Part shown: piece after piece, positions 35,699 to 49,443 of the stretch
Numbering within the stretch: the first letter of the stretch is position 1
How the letters are laid out: every line of letters begins with the position of its first letter
DNA from: Clavelina lepadiformis
Lineage: Eukaryota > Chordata > Ascidiacea > Aplousobranchia > Clavelinidae
DNA length: 64,000 nucleotides
Assembly (NCBI RefSeq): GCF_947623445.1
Contig: NC_135247.1
Coordinates: forward strand, 15,192,501 to 15,256,500
Direction: 5' to 3'
Notes under the pieces: generated by a model
Databases searched by the model: none
The model's input: the letters and a program-made list of their open reading frames with translations, nothing else
Told to the model about the DNA's origin: nothing
Made by a program: the position numbers and the translations under genes

Positions 35699-38600
35699 AT
35701 GAAAGTAGGGGCAGTTGAAAAGAGCATAATATTAAATATGCAGCCTGTGGTGATACACCCTTCTGGCTTAGAAAAAGTGAGAACGTCTGAGCCCTCATGT
35801 ATTGCAAGCTTGCTTGGAAATCTTCTCAAGAAAAGGGTGCTAGCGATTATTATTATATTTTGTCTTCAATTGCCCATTTTATATTATTTATACACGTCAC
35901 AGGTAAAACGATTTATCTTTGTTGTATACCGGGTATATGTGTTTATGCAATTTACTTAGTGTATTAACATTTAATTATGTTTCTGTGCTTTATGTAATGT
36001 TTAAGTTGATTTCGGAAGTCGTAGACCTACGTTGTATTGTAGTTCCATACAAAGAAAAGCGTCAGTTAGTTTAAAACAATAAGCATTTTATTGTTGTTAA
36101 ACAAAAATAATAGTTGAATAAACTGCCTTAAGCTATATATTTGTGCATGTGTATAAATTTGCATGTCTTAATTTCTTATTCAATATTTTCAGCTACTGTG
36201 AAATGGCACTGCTTTTTTTACAGTTTAAGCACATAAAATTAAACTTCTATTTTTTTAACTGTAGGTAACCAACTACTCGAAAAATGTTGGTGTAGTTGGC
36301 ATCTCAAATATCCGTGTGGCAGTGACAGCTGTACGTGGCGAAGCTAATGATTGCACAAACAATATTTGTGCCTTCTCAAACTCAACTAACTTATCAAGTT
36401 CCAAAAGTGATGGTGTACTTAGAACAAGCACATTAAGTAAAGCTACAGACTTTGCTAACACTACTGTCAAAACATCTTCAACTATGCACGTATTATCTTC
36501 CAAACCCAATGAAACTTCAAGCATAAAAGTTAATTCTTCATCTTCTGAAAATGCCAAAGCATCTAATACTACAGAAAATAAGAATGGAAACACTGAGACC
36601 GAGAAAAGAAAAGAGGTTGCTCCAGATAGGAAGGCTGAGGCAGTTCAAGCTGTATCCAAAAATGCTGAACTGCCTCTGTGCCCATTAGAACCACCCAATT
36701 TGCAAGTAATTAAGTTGTTTTATTTGGTGTATTTTTTATTGTTCCATAGGAAATGTCATTACAAGGATGTTTAACAAGCTATGTTGAAAAATAATTTACG
36801 ACAGTACCTGATTATACAACTATATTTTTGTGGTTTTCTTTATGCATAAGCTTAAGTGATTAACAGTAACACTGTTTCAAATAAGTTTGTTATTCCTATA
36901 TAATGCAACAAACAGTACAATGGAAGCTTGTTAACTCAATTTTTAGTAAATAACTCAGATTTTTGGACAAATCAAAGCAACTCAGCTGGACCTGTCAAAA
37001 ACCTTAATTAAATTGGCTGCATGGAAAAAGTTGTCTAACTTAAACGCTCAAGTGGTATTTACTCAAATTTTAGATTAACTCAAAGCGCTACTCCCACTCT
37101 AAGGCATAAACAGTGACTATTTTGAAATTGGTCAAAAAACCATTCATGTCATGAACAAGTTGTATTACAGCACATATGAATAGGATTTGGTATGTAGTTC
37201 ATAGTGCCAAATGTCAAGGTAGTGCCTATTCTTGTTTTCTCATATATTTCCCACCAATTTATTATTATTTAAAGTAAACCTAAAGGGTCCCTTCATCTTC
37301 AAATTAACAAGCTTTTACTATACTTGTTGGTGACAAAAAAGGGCTTTTCAAAAAGAAGTTGCAAATGTTTTGGTTATATATTAGGGCCACTTGGATGTAT
37401 CATTTGCAAGTGAGCCACATACTATGGAACAAACAAAAGAGAGCAATCCTTTAGTAAAAATTGGTGGAGCATATTTACCCCCTTACTGTACTTCTCGTTG
37501 GAAGGTACCCATAACTCTTTATCTTATCAATTAATTCTTTAAAATGTTTATGAATATTTGTACAAACGATATGCTGTGATATCCATTACATTTCTTTTTA
37601 GGTTGCAATTATAATTCCTTTTCGGGACCGGGACACACATTTACAATATTTCTTGCAGTACATGCATCCAACATTGCAACGCCAGGAACTGGATTACCGG
37701 ATATATATCATTAACCAGGTATATCCTGTTCTTTTGTAAATATTTGTGTTCATCTGTGTCTTCATTCATTCATTCATGCAAACAATGGCTCCTTGTATTG
37801 TAGTGTTTTAAAATAGTTTATACATCTATAATATTTAACCGACTCTGTTTGCTAGTATGGGCCTGGTAAGTTCAACAGAGCAAAGCTGATGAATGTTGGA
37901 TATGCAGAATCCATAAAAGATGATACTTTTCAATGCTTTACTTTTCATGATGTTGATCTAATCCTGGAGAATGATAAAGCCATTTACAGTTGCCCAGAAA
38001 GGCCACGTCATCTTTCAGTGGGTGTAGACAAGTTCAAATACGTGCTTCCATACACTGCGATCTTTGGTAATTTTGTTTTAATTTTATCCAACCATCATGA
38101 TTACTAGATACTGTTGTGCTTTCGTTGTTTGACTTGCTCCCGTAGGTGACTAGAAATTAGGTGCATATTTTGTAATTAATACAACACTAGCTCTTCACGC
38201 TCTGTTATGGCGTTCAAATGTTTAGAGACATATAAAACAAAATTTTGGTTGGTTTGGTTTTCAACTTGTTTAATATCAGGGCTTGAGTCCTATTTAGAGT
38301 TTTTCAAAAGTTGCTAATATATGTTGCCATTGTTACTGGCCATAAAGAAAGAGGTTGGTCTAGCACTCTAGCCAGTTACGCCTGAAAAGCGTTTCATGAC
38401 ATTCCAACCCATTCAACCGAGCATGCGTAATAATACCATAAAATGCGTAAAACTAACTTTTCGCAGGACATGGCTTCGAGTTGCATTCGCCATGTTATGT
38501 TAAATTTAGACGCGCAATAACGTTAATTGACCGGCCGGAGATTTAGTCTGGGTCTGACTTTGCCAGTTAATCAACTTTTCCCACAACATGTAACGTTTCT

Positions 38601-41600
38601 GTTGAAAACGTCGATTTTGTGATGCTTCATTTTATTTATATAAAATCTGCTACTGGGTTTCTTTCTTTTACTCGATAGCGAACTATCAGGAACTCGACGC
38701 ATAATATTATTCATTGAACCTGATGAATGGTTTTTAGCCTGAATGGCTTACCGGTTGAAAAAATCCGTTAGCGTTTATTAAATTACGGACTAACGAGTTC
38801 AGAAGCTAGTTTATATTTTTCATTGAGTTCAATACCAAATACAACGAAACACAGTAAACAGTGCCTGTTGTTCCACTCTGGTTGAATCTTGTGATGGTAA
38901 CCATACGTGATTTCGTGATCTGGCTACCTTATGCTTCACTTCCGTTGCATACTAGTGACTTGTTTTTTTAGGTCATATTTTAAGGCTAAACTTAGGGATA
39001 TACATTATAGAATACCGAATTCAGGAGTTTTAATAAAGTCTCATAAGATTCGAATTTCTGATTCAGTTTTTGTCCCATTTTCCGAATCCTAGAAATAGTT
39101 AATAAATGCTTATACCGACTTTATTTACTGCCTCATTTCCTTGTGTCACTATTTTCGTATGAACACAGTTTTGCAGTCGGAAGCTCGGAATTTTGTTACT
39201 TCTAACCTCTGCTATCAGAGCATGCTGAACGTCATGCTATAGTTATAGTATGTTATCAATAATGTATACCTGTAAACTGTTGTTGTAGTTAGTGACTACT
39301 AGCGATGTTTGTTATGAAAACTGTATATAATTCGAACTTAACCTATCACGATAGATATGCGACTATTTTTGATACACTTGACATGTTTCACAGATTTATG
39401 TTAAGACTATTCGAGAACAGGATTCGAAATTCTGGATTCCGAATAAACTACTCTAGACTAGAGCATTCTAGAATCGTTATTTATTTTGTCTTGTACATCC
39501 CTAGCTACACGCAGAAGCGCAGTCGCAAGCCTTAACACGCGTTTACGATTTCCTCTGCAATATACTGTTAGTGAATCTTCCCGCTTGAAATTTTCAAAGT
39601 CAATGCTGTACGAGTTTTAAGTTTTGTTTTCCACGCATATCGTAAACGACCCCGTGCTTTTATATTTGGCACAAATACTTATTGATGATAGCAGCAAAGC
39701 GATTTTACGTCAATAGTAGGCAGTCCATTTTCGCTGGCCTTTTCTGCTTTCTTGCATGCATAGCCTAATAAACTACACAAGCCGAAAACTTCACTACAAA
39801 TAAGATGATCAATCAATACGTTAAGGCAAACGTAGCGTTTGCGTAATGCGTCTATTCCAGAAAATCAAGCGCCGTGGTTCGATATTACAAACTGCTTATG
39901 TAGCACTTCAGTTTTTCTTTCGCAGTCTTAAGGGTAAGTGCTGCTGCTTTGTTTAATAGGCGGTGTCACCGAATTGACCAAGGAACAGTTTACGAAAGTC
40001 AACGGGTACTCGAACAGCTTCTGGGGCTGGGGTGGTGAAGACGACGACATGTACAATAGAGTTAAACTGAAAGGAATGAATATCATGCGATATCCCGGCG
40101 GCATATCTAGGTATGTTGGAATTTGGATTAAGATCCTGTAATAAATGCTCAATTACTCTTGTCCAGTGCCACTTATTAAGACTAAGGCGTTTTATTTCCT
40201 TTAGTTATGTCAGAAACCATTCAAGGCTGTCACAATCACAATACTGTGCGGTATTAATTCCGTAGTGTTGTTGCGTAATGCTGTAGAAACTTTTACAGGT
40301 CCAGTTTAGACAATACTACATTGAGCAGCATTACGCTTGCATACGATTTTTTTTTAACAGTACTTGGAGAGAAAAAATAGGGGAAATAGAGAAAATACCA
40401 GCATGACAACAAAGAGGAAATCAGCAAATCGTTGAAACGTGGCTTTGTTGATTTCATGTTTTTTTTTTTCGATAACATCCAGTTGCGTATTATTACTGCC
40501 ATTTCACATGACGTATTTTCTACAAAGTGTAGGAAATAATGACCCTAAAAAAAGACACCGGGCTTTTTTTATTAAAATCAGGTATCAAACGAACAATCTC
40601 TAAATTCTCTTGATCAATTATTTTACAAAATGCGCTCGAGACTTTGCCAGCAGAAGTTGTAGAATGCCGACTGTGGTGCTTGGTCTATTGAAGAGAATTA
40701 TGCAAACTAAAGTGTAGAATAACACGGATGTGTATCGTTTATGTCATCTGGCCACATTTGGTTTTTCTAGTTGTGTTTTTCGCCGAAATTTCAAACAACG
40801 GTTTTTGCCCTTCTTAAGTGACCGTATAGCGTACTTACCGATACACATTCACAAAGGACCACGTAAGTATGCACCTGCAACGGAATAATTCCACTCCACA
40901 AAAGATAGCTATGTAAATAGCTTCATGTAAAAATGAAAAAGTTTATAAAATTATGTAGTTGGAAGATTTTTGTATCATGGTCGGGATTAGTCTGGCGATG
41001 GGATTAAGGTTAATACGTATTTACAGCTTTAAATAGAATAACCTAAACAAAATTTACGTCTTACTCTTTTCTGTGCATGAGTAATCTACTAACTGTTAGT
41101 TACAAGTTACTACGAGCCTTAGCAGCGAAGAGGTAAAACTCGCTTGGTGATGTTTGTCTCAATAACATGTTCCTAGTTGCTGGACCAATTATGCAAGCTG
41201 TTAACGAAGGGAGGAACAACATGGCTATTCAAAAGCGTTGTCTAACCTGTCTTAAAGCCTAACTCAAATCTACATTTCAATCTGAATGTAACTTCAACAA
41301 AACCCTAAATACTGGCTAAAATTTGATTTTCGTCTGCCTACTGTTTTAACATAACCTCCTATTTTTAACAACCGGGTGTGTTTCCTACTTGCAGTGAAAT
41401 AATCACTTTTACTTTTATAGCAGCCACATGATCCAATAACGCTGCACGGATTGGTTTTATCTTTAATTGTAAATGTATTTGCAGATATCGAATGATATCC
41501 CATCAGCGTGAAAAGGGAAACGAAGTAAACCCCCAACGCTTTGACCTGATCAGGAAAACTGGGAGTACTATGGCAACTGATGGCTTGAGTTCTTTAAAAT

Positions 41601-42224
41601 ACAAGGTATGTTTTAATTTTGGTGATCGTTGTAGCAAAGTTTTTCACGTTTTCTGATGAAACTGCTACCTCGTTTTAAGTAATAGGCATGCGTTGACTAC
41701 AGCCGGTTGATTGGCATTTTGCTAAGATGTTTCCATTTATAGTATGAATTATTGATTACGCTATACGAAAGCAATTGAGCTCACATGAGTAATTTCATAT
41801 AAGAGTGATGAGTATAAGCTACAAAATTTTCGCGGACCAATTGGTTGGAACCTGGTGGTTAAAAACGGACTTGCTTGTTAATAACATTTCCTTGTTAACT
41901 AATCTCTCACTTGACCACAACCGCAATAAGATTTTAAAGAATATCTATGTTAATAGATTATTGTCTCAATTTACAACTGATCCTCTTAGGCAATCGTGAT
42001 TTAACTTGCTTTTACCAGCACAGTAGTATAATTCCCTCGTCGTACTATCAGTTTGTTACTGTTAGCGTCACTGTTTTGCCGTAAACCCTAAATAACACGT
42101 TTTAACTTTCACTAGTAACTGTGTGGCAATTTACTTGAAACGTGTTCGTGCCTAGGTGATAGCAAGGGAAGATTACCCCCTGTACACGAATATCACCGTG
42201 GACCTGTTCGGCCCGGCAAGGTAG
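35699..42224 (+). CDS. B4GALT: beta-1,4-galactosyltransferase, B4GALT1-4 type
   Basis: A Golgi type II membrane enzyme that transfers galactose from UDP-Gal to terminal GlcNAc in beta-1,4 linkage. Eight exons: 35699-35902, 36265-36705, 37385-37504, 37602-37718, 37856-38066, 39960-40110, 41485-41605 and 42156-42224. In-frame product of 477 residues. Residues 1-46 are cytosolic, about 47-65 the membrane helix (VLAIIIIFCLQLPILYYLY), and 69-215 a Ser/Thr/Asn-rich stem encoded by one exon. The catalytic domain then follows, with VAIIIPFRDRDTHL, FNRAKLMNVGY, the metal-binding FHDVDLI (about 324-330), WGWGGEDDDMYNR (about 387-399, acceptor and metal site) and GNEVNPQRFDL. NRAKL, GNExNPxRFDL and the end PLYTNITVDL point to the B4GALT1-4 clade rather than B4GALT5-7; I cannot assign a paralogue. 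Start chosen as the first ATG before the membrane helix; a second in-frame ATG is 13 codons later. Confidence 0.92.
38993..39503. mobile_element. hAT-like non-autonomous element in a B4GALT intron
   Basis: The ends are TAGGGATATACA at the left and the inverse of TAGGGATGTACAA at the right. The flanking octamers GCTAAACT and GCTACACG match at six of eight positions, which fits an eroded 8-bp target duplication. The interior is rich in GATTCGAAT/GGATTCCGAA-like short inverted blocks and has no ORF. Length is about 511 bases. Confidence 0.55.
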
Positions 42225-45200
42225 AAGGTATGTCTGAGACGATGAGGTAAAGTTAACTCCATTGTCACAGATCAGGATATGGTGCTGCTGGTACCGTGAT
42301 GGCAGTGACCTTGTGGTGCTGAACTTTTTACTTGGCTTCGTATAGTTATATTAGATATTAACTTGCAAACATGTGAGGTTTCATATTTATAACAACAATG
42401 CTTCAAATATATTTTTCGATTTTAAGTTGTTAATGGCTCGTTGCTTTTTATTGCGCAGCCTACTAACTGAGAACCTTCAACGCAACCTCCTTATTTTCTA
42501 TTTCATATCTTCAAAAATTTGATTCATTTTTCGTAACATCATCCTTGAACATGCAACATTAATTTGCTACCATTATTCTATTTGAACTAAAAGTAGTGAT
42601 TTTGCGAAATACGTTACTTTTGGCCTCATATTTATTTTTTATTACTTCTTCTTGGCGTATACATTGCAGCCCATTGATTTTACAACAGCAGGTTTTATTG
42701 TCCCAACGTTTTTTGGTTTTTAATGTAGTCAGCCATTTCTATCTAGTTTTATGTGCTAAGTCCGACGTTGTGTGAGCTACTTTCATTTTATTGGTCTTCA
42801 GTATTTAGCCATTGTCTTCAATCGCTAAATGTGCTTTTTTGTTCACCAATCAGACAAAGCTTTTATTTTTTATGCACTTCCATTCCTTGTGGTGGAAAAA
42901 TTGCTGCTTAGAGCTACATTGTTTTACCGTTTTATTTCTTCACTTAGCTGAGCGCAAATTTTCACACACGATTTCTTCAAGTCTCCAGTCATTGTGTTAT
43001 ACTATTTCTGGGGAACATTTTGCCCGCTATAACCAAGTTCGTTATGTGTTTGTTTCCTGAAGCATAATATAACGGTGATTATGCTTGCAGTTTATAATTG
43101 TAGTCATATTCATAGTCGAAATGAAGCTGTTTTAGTAAAATGTTTTACAAGCAGACGTTTGTTATAAACTATAAAGCGTAGGCACGAGTTAGTAAGTTTT
43201 CATAAGTGACGTTGTTGATAACTTAAGCCTATGGGTTTATTTATGCAATCAATGCTAGATTTATATGCATACAACACCTTATTCTTCACAACCTTGAACA
43301 GGGCGATGTATCACTGGAAGATGTCGGATTGTTTTGTTGATTATTATTTAGCGCTTTAATTTGATGCGTTTGTTTTGCTGTGAAACAGTAAAAAGCCGAA
43401 ACCCATCAGTCTACAAGTCTACGTCTTCATTGAACCGACGTTACCGATAAGAGTCGCAGGACCAGTACCAATCGGTAACCGCGGTACAGTAATGCACATT
43501 TGCACCCATGGGCGTGGTTTGTTATGAGGTTGCTCTTTCAATTCAATTTCAAAGGAACCGTGCTAAACACATTGATGAATCCGTTCCAGGCACCTGTTAC
43601 GTGGATTGTCGGGCTAGGCAAGTAGTCAGTTTTATGACCACAGCTAAAGTTCTTGTTTAATTTCCGTAGAGATTAATCACTAGTCTACATTTGCAATGTC
43701 TAGTTTCCAATGGTGGTGCACCTACCCCCTTATTTCATTCCGAATAGGCTATAGCTTGTAGTCTAGCAGGCCTAGGTTATAGTGCAAATGCCGAAGTAAG
43801 AGATAGCTAAAATGTTATTGAAAGCAGGCTGATATCATATTGGGAATAACCGAAAAAGTCACTTTAAATCAAATTTGTTGTAAACTATGTTGCGAGAAGC
43901 AGATTTGTGAAATACGCAGTGTTGATTTTATTGCGTATAAAAATGAAATACAAAATACTGAAAACTATCAACACAAAATAAAATGCTTCTTAAAGGCAAA
44001 ATCTGAAAAAAAAATTTCAATCATTTTATTTTTCATAAAAAGCATGGTGGGAATGAAAAAGTCAAGCCAGTTGTCACAGCATGTGCTTGTGCTAATTGTC
44101 ATAATTAGCCCTTATTCCTTTGGAGTTCTCGTGCAGATCTGATGATATTATAATGTTATTAGTGTTCTATTTCTTGTGTTTAACAACAATCGCTGTACTA
44201 CTGTATATTTTGGCCGTGTTTAGTATACACAACGCAGTTTTGACTACTTCCGAATTACGTCATTCGTACAACAGCGCTCAATGCGTTAGTTCTGATGTTG
44301 GAGTCTGTGATTTTACAGTCTACCGAATGCAGCTTTATTTTTTGCTTAGAAAACAGTAACCGTTTCGTTGAGAACCAATAAGAAATAACTATTCAAGACA
44401 TTAACAGTTTGGTTCTGATACTGCGATGCTTAACTGGCTATCAGGTGTTAATGAATGCGCTATCAATGGAGTCAGATTAGCGATCAATCGATCAAGCAAT
44501 AATAATTATAATTAACAACTGTTCACAACCGAACAACACGCCTAGTTAGCAGACGTTAATGAATGGGAAAAGCCGAAAAGGCTTAAAACGTGCTCAAAAA
44601 TAATTAAGGTAATAATTGCTGGTAACAACTAGCACGGCCCCAAAATCCATAATTAAGCCCACAAAACGTAAGTTAAAAATTCCAAGTTAAGCAGACGAGC
44701 AGGTGATGTATTCAAGCAACAGATGATTGAAAATTACTTCAATGCAGTACATCAATGGATGGGAAAAGAAACCCTAACTCAGGCAGGAGCCCAGTTTCTG
44801 GTAACCATGATAATAATGAAGGACGTTCTTAAAGAGAGCGAGTTTGTACAGCAAAAATGCACATCAATGATGATCTTTGAAAGCTGTGATGACATTGCTC
44901 TTCGTTGCAAGATGGAATGTTTTCTGGAACAGCGACAGTGATGTACGGAGAAAGATGCCAATTCCGTCCAATAGATGATAGTGCTGAAAGGAAACCCTAC
45001 TTTTTCTGGAGCTGATCACTCGAGTGATGTTGGTGGTGAATTCTCAATCCAGTAACTGGTTCCAGACTTTGATCTTGAAAATATATAAAAGCGGTCGGCA
45101 GTAATTGTAGTAAATATCCAAAACAGCTTTGAATTGAGTGTTAAAAATTTACAAGTTACTTAATAAATAACGAATATAAATTTGGTCCCCTGATCATCAA

Positions 45201-45239
45201 TAAAAAAATGTAGATTGTTGATTGAAAAATATTTTTTAC

Positions 45240-45424
45240 TTCACTACTGCGTGTGCAGTAGCTTTCGCGCCGCTAATTTTGCACAGCAAGCACAAAAAGG
45301 TGAGAAACTTGTGTCCCGCTTTGCCCGTCTTCTCCTACTACAATAATGTAGCCCGCTAGCGAGGTATCTGCTCGTGGACCCCGGAGGACGCTCCCGTTGC
45401 CCCGATTGAGAAATCTTGGTCTAA
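45240..45424 (-). mobile_element. degraded hAT-like terminus
   Basis: Read on the minus strand, AGACCAAGATTTCTCAATC followed by GGGGTCCACGAG resembles the GGTTCTCAA...GGGGTCCACGAG terminal region of many hAT-type elements. No inverted partner or target duplication was found. Low-moderate confidence. Confidence 0.35.
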
Positions 45425-48094
45425 AGTTTGGCAACTATAAATTGGGTGGTAGGTGGTAAGGAAAAGCAGTAACTATTTTCAAGTTGAAAGATAGACACAA
45501 CAAGTGAAGGTGTATAAAAATTCTATGAAACCCTACACATCAACACAATTACCGTTACAGTATTACTAATAAGCTTAGTACACAAATGTTGCCTACATTC
45601 AATAACAAGAATTTTTGCTATAATAGACAAGATTTGAAACTAAAAACAAACATGGGTCTTGCAACGTTTTGTCAAATAGGCCTAGAACGTTTTCGTGATG
45701 AACATTTCCCGCTTGGGCTTGGCACTACCTCGAAATTGTGGTGTCTAACCAGAAACAATCCCGAATGCATAAGATGCATAAAATGTAACACGAAAATGCT
45801 GAATAGTAAAATTTCTTTTTGATAGTATTTAGCTTACCTCGAAACGACACAATGCCGATAATTATTTTCTCTCAAGTCAAGAACGCAGAAAACCGTAAAC
45901 AAGAATCTAAAATTTCCAGATCTCGTATAGTTTGAACTGAGAGTAGCGCATTGCAATTTTCGAAGGATGTGTTATCGGGGCCTAAAGCACTTCCCGAATC
46001 GCACCTTCCATAGTGGACATTGGAAACCACTCGAAACCAATTAAATTAAGCTTAAGCCTATTGTCTAATCAAAGTTATGATAAGCTTTACTGCTACTTCA
46101 GCTATACCTCAGGATATTTAAGATTTTTTTAATTTAACTCGTTTCAAAACTTTCTTAGTAATCTTTAGTTACGAGTTCAAAAATTATTATCTCAAAAAGT
46201 GGAGGCTGTAGCTAATATTTACGTAGAAAAATAGAAAGCCCACTGCCCACCTCTGAAAGTATTGGTAGCGGGCCGGGTAGACCGTAAATCAAAAAATTGT
46301 CCAAACAGATCGAACGGATCTTGAGATAGTATATTGCAACATTGCAGTTTCTTTTGTTGCTCCAAGTTGTGTAACCACTTAGTGATCAAAAAATTTTTTG
46401 CACGTAAATTAACACCAACACTCTAGGTATGTACTTTTCCTCAACACTGTAATATTAGCATAGAATACTAATAACAATTGTTATCATTATTCTATGCCAT
46501 TCTTAGAAAATTAAGTGGAATCACTTTAGCCTAAAGGTTTCCCATTTAGTTGGGACAGTCCCGGTTTAAATGCTTTGTCGCGGTCGGTCAGCTTGGCCAA
46601 GTTTCACTTAAAATGGATGTTTGAAGGGAAAGGTGTTATAACGTAACACAGAATAAGTTATCACAATTTTCTTGAAATCGCATGCATCTGGAGTTGATGT
46701 CCATTGATGTGAAATTTAGTAGGTATAACCTACAATTTTACATTTACACAACTTTTGACAGTCTGAAAGGGCATGTAATGCACGAAGTTTTGCCAAATTT
46801 CTGACGTTCAGCATTGTTTAGCTAGAAATTGCAGCAGATTTCAGAGCATATAATGCAACAAAATGCTTCTACGTAAGAAAGACCTCAAGAAGATGAGCAA
46901 GGCTAGGCTAGGCTACAGTCTGCTAAATTTATTACATTCTGACATTTGTTTTTAAAACTATTCAATTTAACATATTGCGATATTGCTGTTTTTATAGTAT
47001 ATTTTTTGAAAGATGCTAATTTAAGATGCACAAAGCTAATTAGACCTTTTCCAAGTTACAGCCATCATTTTGTTTTGGGTGACAAGATTTTTTCAATTGC
47101 ACGTACTTAACAACGGAAATTGTAGACCCATTTTAATTATTTTTTAAATTGCAAGCGTTCCTGGCAATGACTTGCCAAAGTTTCACTCAGGTGGGTAGCG
47201 TATGAATTCTTTTAAACAGTAAAGAAAAAATATCGAAGAAAGTTTGCCTAGTTTTTATTTTACAGCACCTTGAATCCTATGTATGGGTTTTGTTCGACAT
47301 GATATCACGTTATGTGGTCAGCGTAGCATGTGACGTGAAATGCATAAAACGTTGTGTTGTATCTGCGAGGCGTTACACATGTAATTTTGCCTTGCATTTC
47401 AAGCAAATTTTAAAAAATAGACCAGCATCAGTAAATAAAAACTTAATTACTTTAATTACTTGCATCTTAGATACCACAATCTCTCACACATTTCATGTCG
47501 CATGCTTCACTGACCATGTATCTAGATGCTATATCGAACAAGTCCAGACCGTAGGATTCAAATCGCTGTAAAATAAGAACTAGGAAACACAGTTTTCATA
47601 TTTTTTCTTCATTGTGTGAAGAAAGCAAAAAACTATTCAAATGAGTGAAATTGTTAAAGCTGATGCCTAGAATGTTTGCAATTTAAAAAAAATCAAGGTG
47701 GGTCGAATTATCATTGCTACCTATAGGCGATTTAAAAAAATTTGCCATTCAGACAGCTGGACTGCAGAGTATGGCTGTTTTCACCGAGATCTCAAAGTTG
47801 CAGTGTTAACTTCTGGTGTACAAGGAAGCAGCTGATGTGGTGTGACTGCAACTCATGGCCCAAGGCTGCCCTGCGTTTGTGCAGGCAAGGATGTGACCTT
47901 GTACATTAATAGTCGGGAAAAAAATTGGTGTTTCTCAATTTTTTTCAAAGAGCTATTACTTTTAAACGCTAATTTTGCAATTTAAATCAGAGCTAAATTA
48001 AGTGGCTTTGTTTTTTTTGGAGAGAGTGATTTGTCCTGGTGTGCAAAACCGTTTTGGAAAAAATTTTTAGGTGTGCTCTTGGCATACTCTACAG

Positions 48095-48418
48095 CAGTGA
48101 TTCCCAAACTGTGTGCCGCCACAGATTCTCAGGTGTGCCGCGAATCTTTTTGGAATTTTAGAAAAAAACTGTATAAATATTTAAAATATGGCCTGCAGAC
48201 AAGCATATGTAACTTAAAAGTGCTCTAACTGCTTCAATAGCTGATAAACAAGCACATCCATCCACAAGCACATCCAACATCCATCCAATAAGCACATCCA
48301 TCACATTAACACATGAAAATAAATTTTTTTAAAGCAACTTTTTTCTCTTGTAAGTTTGCCGCGAGTGTTTTATAATTTTTCTAGTGTGCCACAAGCTTAA
48401 AAAGTTTGGGAACCATTG
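48095..48418. mobile_element. hAT-like non-autonomous element with 8-bp target duplication
   Basis: Left end CAGTGATTCCCAAACTGTG and right end the inverse of CAATGGTTCCCAAACTTTT form terminal inverted repeats. The flanks CTCTACAG and CTGTACAG match at seven of eight positions, the 8-bp duplication expected for hAT insertion. The interior repeats GTGTGCCGC and TGTGCCAC, and has a local tandem of AAGCACATCCATCCA-like units at about 48248-48305. No transposase ORF. Confidence 0.7.
48248..48305 (+). repeat. imperfect AAGCACATCCATC tandem repeat
   Basis: Three to four irregular copies of an AGCACATCCA unit inside the hAT-like element at 48095-48418. Confidence 0.6.
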
Positions 48419-49443
48419 CTGTACAGTCTGGCCAAGCAGTAACTCGGAAAGAGTATATTAGATTTCCCCACCAACAGAACCTTTACGCATCATTTTGTGC
48501 ACCAAGTGATTACTCTGTGTGCCGTACATGTCTAGAGTCCTGTGCTAATCGGTTTTATCCTGAACTGATTATCCTGATTAGCTTCTAAGGTGGCTTGCTA
48601 AACCCTAAGTATAGTTTGCTTTCATTGCACCAAAATATCCAGCACCAAAATTTGTGCCTTGCCAACCTAATACTGCTTTAACAAAAGATATGAGCAATAC
48701 TCATAACGGCAATTACTCCCCAGTAGTTTGATGCGTAAGTCAACTTTATTTTGCCCACCATAAAAACTTTTCAGTAATTCACAAGAAAACAGTCTGGTTT
48801 CATATCGGTGTCAAAGGGTCAACATTAATCTGTGGAAGTGATGAAGTTTTGGAGGTAATTTAATCAAAAAAACTGAGAATTAAGGTTGGTGGGGATTATT
48901 TTTGGACTGATTCTGTATTGGGACTTTCACAGGTTAGTGATTGTTACTTCTGTAGATTAGTTGGGTATCCTACATCTATGGTTTTCCTATATTGGAATGT
49001 TGGGTACCCTACATTTTTTTGTGTTAGAAACCAGGTTTCTGCCTGGGTAGGTTTTCTTTTCCCCTCCGCTGATATATAGCATTGAAGCGGTTTTCAACCA
49101 CCTGTTTGTTGAACACACCAGTAGTTCATCTGCTTAACTTGACTTTTTTAAGTTATGTTTTATGGGTATAACTAACTATGGTTGACAAAAAATAAAATGA
49201 TTAATTGAGATCTCTGGGAATTCAGCAAGCCTTGAGTCCCCTGAAAGCCCATTGTGTTTAAAAGAAGTCACCCAAAAATATCATGGATTTTGACACAGGA
49301 ATTAGGAAGGGCAGGGGTGTATAAGAGACCTGCATTAATCAACGATGTAGTTAAAAGTGTATTCGTTTAACAAGTTTTATTCTTTGAATGGTTTGGTTAA
49401 TACAACACTTATCAGTATATTGGCAATATTCTACCTTCGAAAA

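Larger units (their letters stand above)
42225..49443. other. intergenic DNA between B4GALT and SCAI
   Basis: Seven kilobases without a recognisable gene. It includes the B4GALT 3' UTR, a degraded hAT-like stretch (45240-45424), a clear hAT-like element (48095-48418) and some unrecognised open frames. The best of these is at 44723-44941 (+, 72 codons) and has no known similarity. GC-richer islands near 43430-43500 contain small inverted repeats around CCAATCGGTAACCGCGGTAC but I cannot assign a role. Confidence 0.4.

Noticed and set aside
36273..36593. 106-codon minus-strand frame opposite the B4GALT stem
   Set aside because: Antisense shadow of the Ser/Thr-rich stem exon.
46535..46600. Another hAT-like end around TTGGGACAGTCCCGGTTT
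   Set aside because: Only a short palindromic resemblance, with no paired end or target duplication.
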